From Planctomycetota bacterium (GTDB lineage Bacteria; Planctomycetota; UBA8108): 5,644 nt of DNA. The stretch is taken from NCBI GenBank assembly GCA_022451445.1, contig JAKUSY010000221.1, positions 1 to 5,644 on the forward strand, read 5' to 3'. A program made the position numbers and the translations under genes. The notes below the pieces were generated by a model. It saw nothing but the letters and a program-made list of their open reading frames with translations. It searched no databases and was not told the origin of the DNA. Below are positions 5,587 through 5,644 of this stretch, piece by piece (within the stretch, counting starts at the first letter, position 1; each line of letters starts with the position of its first letter).

Positions 5587-5611
5587 GATTCGGGGAACGG
5601 TCGGGGGGACA

Positions 5612-5644
5612 ATGTGGGTTCCGGGCAGGCTTTTCAGCTTGTCG
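5612..5644 (+). CDS. Possible start of a next gene, cut by the window end
   Basis: An ATG at 5612 opens a frame that runs off the window and encodes MWVPGRLFSLS. A GGGGGGA stretch (5603-5609) ends two bases before it, close but possibly able to serve as a ribosome binding site. It begins 25 bases after the TGA of the preceding locus, so it could be co-transcribed. Eleven codons are too few to identify a product, and the gene may not be real. Confidence 0.25.
   Translation, partial: MWVPGRLFSLS

Noticed and set aside
5594..5622. GGAAC/GTTCC inverted repeat after the last stop as a terminator
   Set aside because: It has only five pairs, a 19-base loop and a short T4 run eight bases away, and it overlaps a possible next gene start.

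Overview
The window is a GC-rich (roughly 60% by eye) stretch of bacterial chromosome carrying ordinary housekeeping genes plus one large predicted exported protein. I see no mobile element, tRNA, rRNA or CRISPR array. The genes suggest a Gram-negative-like or deep-branching environmental bacterium. A YhaM-type OB-fold/HD nuclease, a GlmM and DapA of standard bacterial type, and an exported protein built from small beta repeats, HEAT-like helices and TPRs would suit Planctomycetota or similar uncultured phyla. The taxon cannot be fixed from this sequence alone.

Layout. Positions 2-907 (+) hold the C-terminal two thirds of phosphoglucosamine mutase (glmM), cut by the window edge. A 146-base gap follows, with a very good sigma70-type promoter (TATAAT at 995-1000). 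It leads into dapA (1054-1923, +), a complete 4-hydroxy-tetrahydrodipicolinate synthase with every catalytic residue in place. Converging on dapA is a complete yhaM-like 3'-5' exoribonuclease gene (3013-1979, -). Its only possible start has no ribosome binding site but lies directly downstream of a -10 box, which suggests a leaderless mRNA. A 278-base divergent intergenic region (3014-3291) separates it from the last locus.

The last locus (3292-5586, +) is the most interesting part. It is one continuous reading frame of 765 codons, from signal peptide through two beta-barrel-like repeats, HEAT-like helices and TPRs, broken by a single in-frame TAG at 3811-3813. The frame is the same on both sides, coding character continues across the stop, and the stop falls inside the second beta repeat. 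The break is therefore a point nonsense change, a sequencing error, or a suppressed or recoded amber codon, rather than a boundary between two genes. The other four gene ends in the window all use TGA.

The genes do not form one pathway. glmM supplies GlcN-1-P for UDP-GlcNAc, and dapA supplies the diaminopimelate/lysine branch. Both feed peptidoglycan precursor synthesis, so their adjacency makes sense for cell-wall supply. The yhaM-like gene is RNA metabolism, and the exported HEAT/TPR protein has no assignable function. A possible next gene starts at 5612 and runs off the window.
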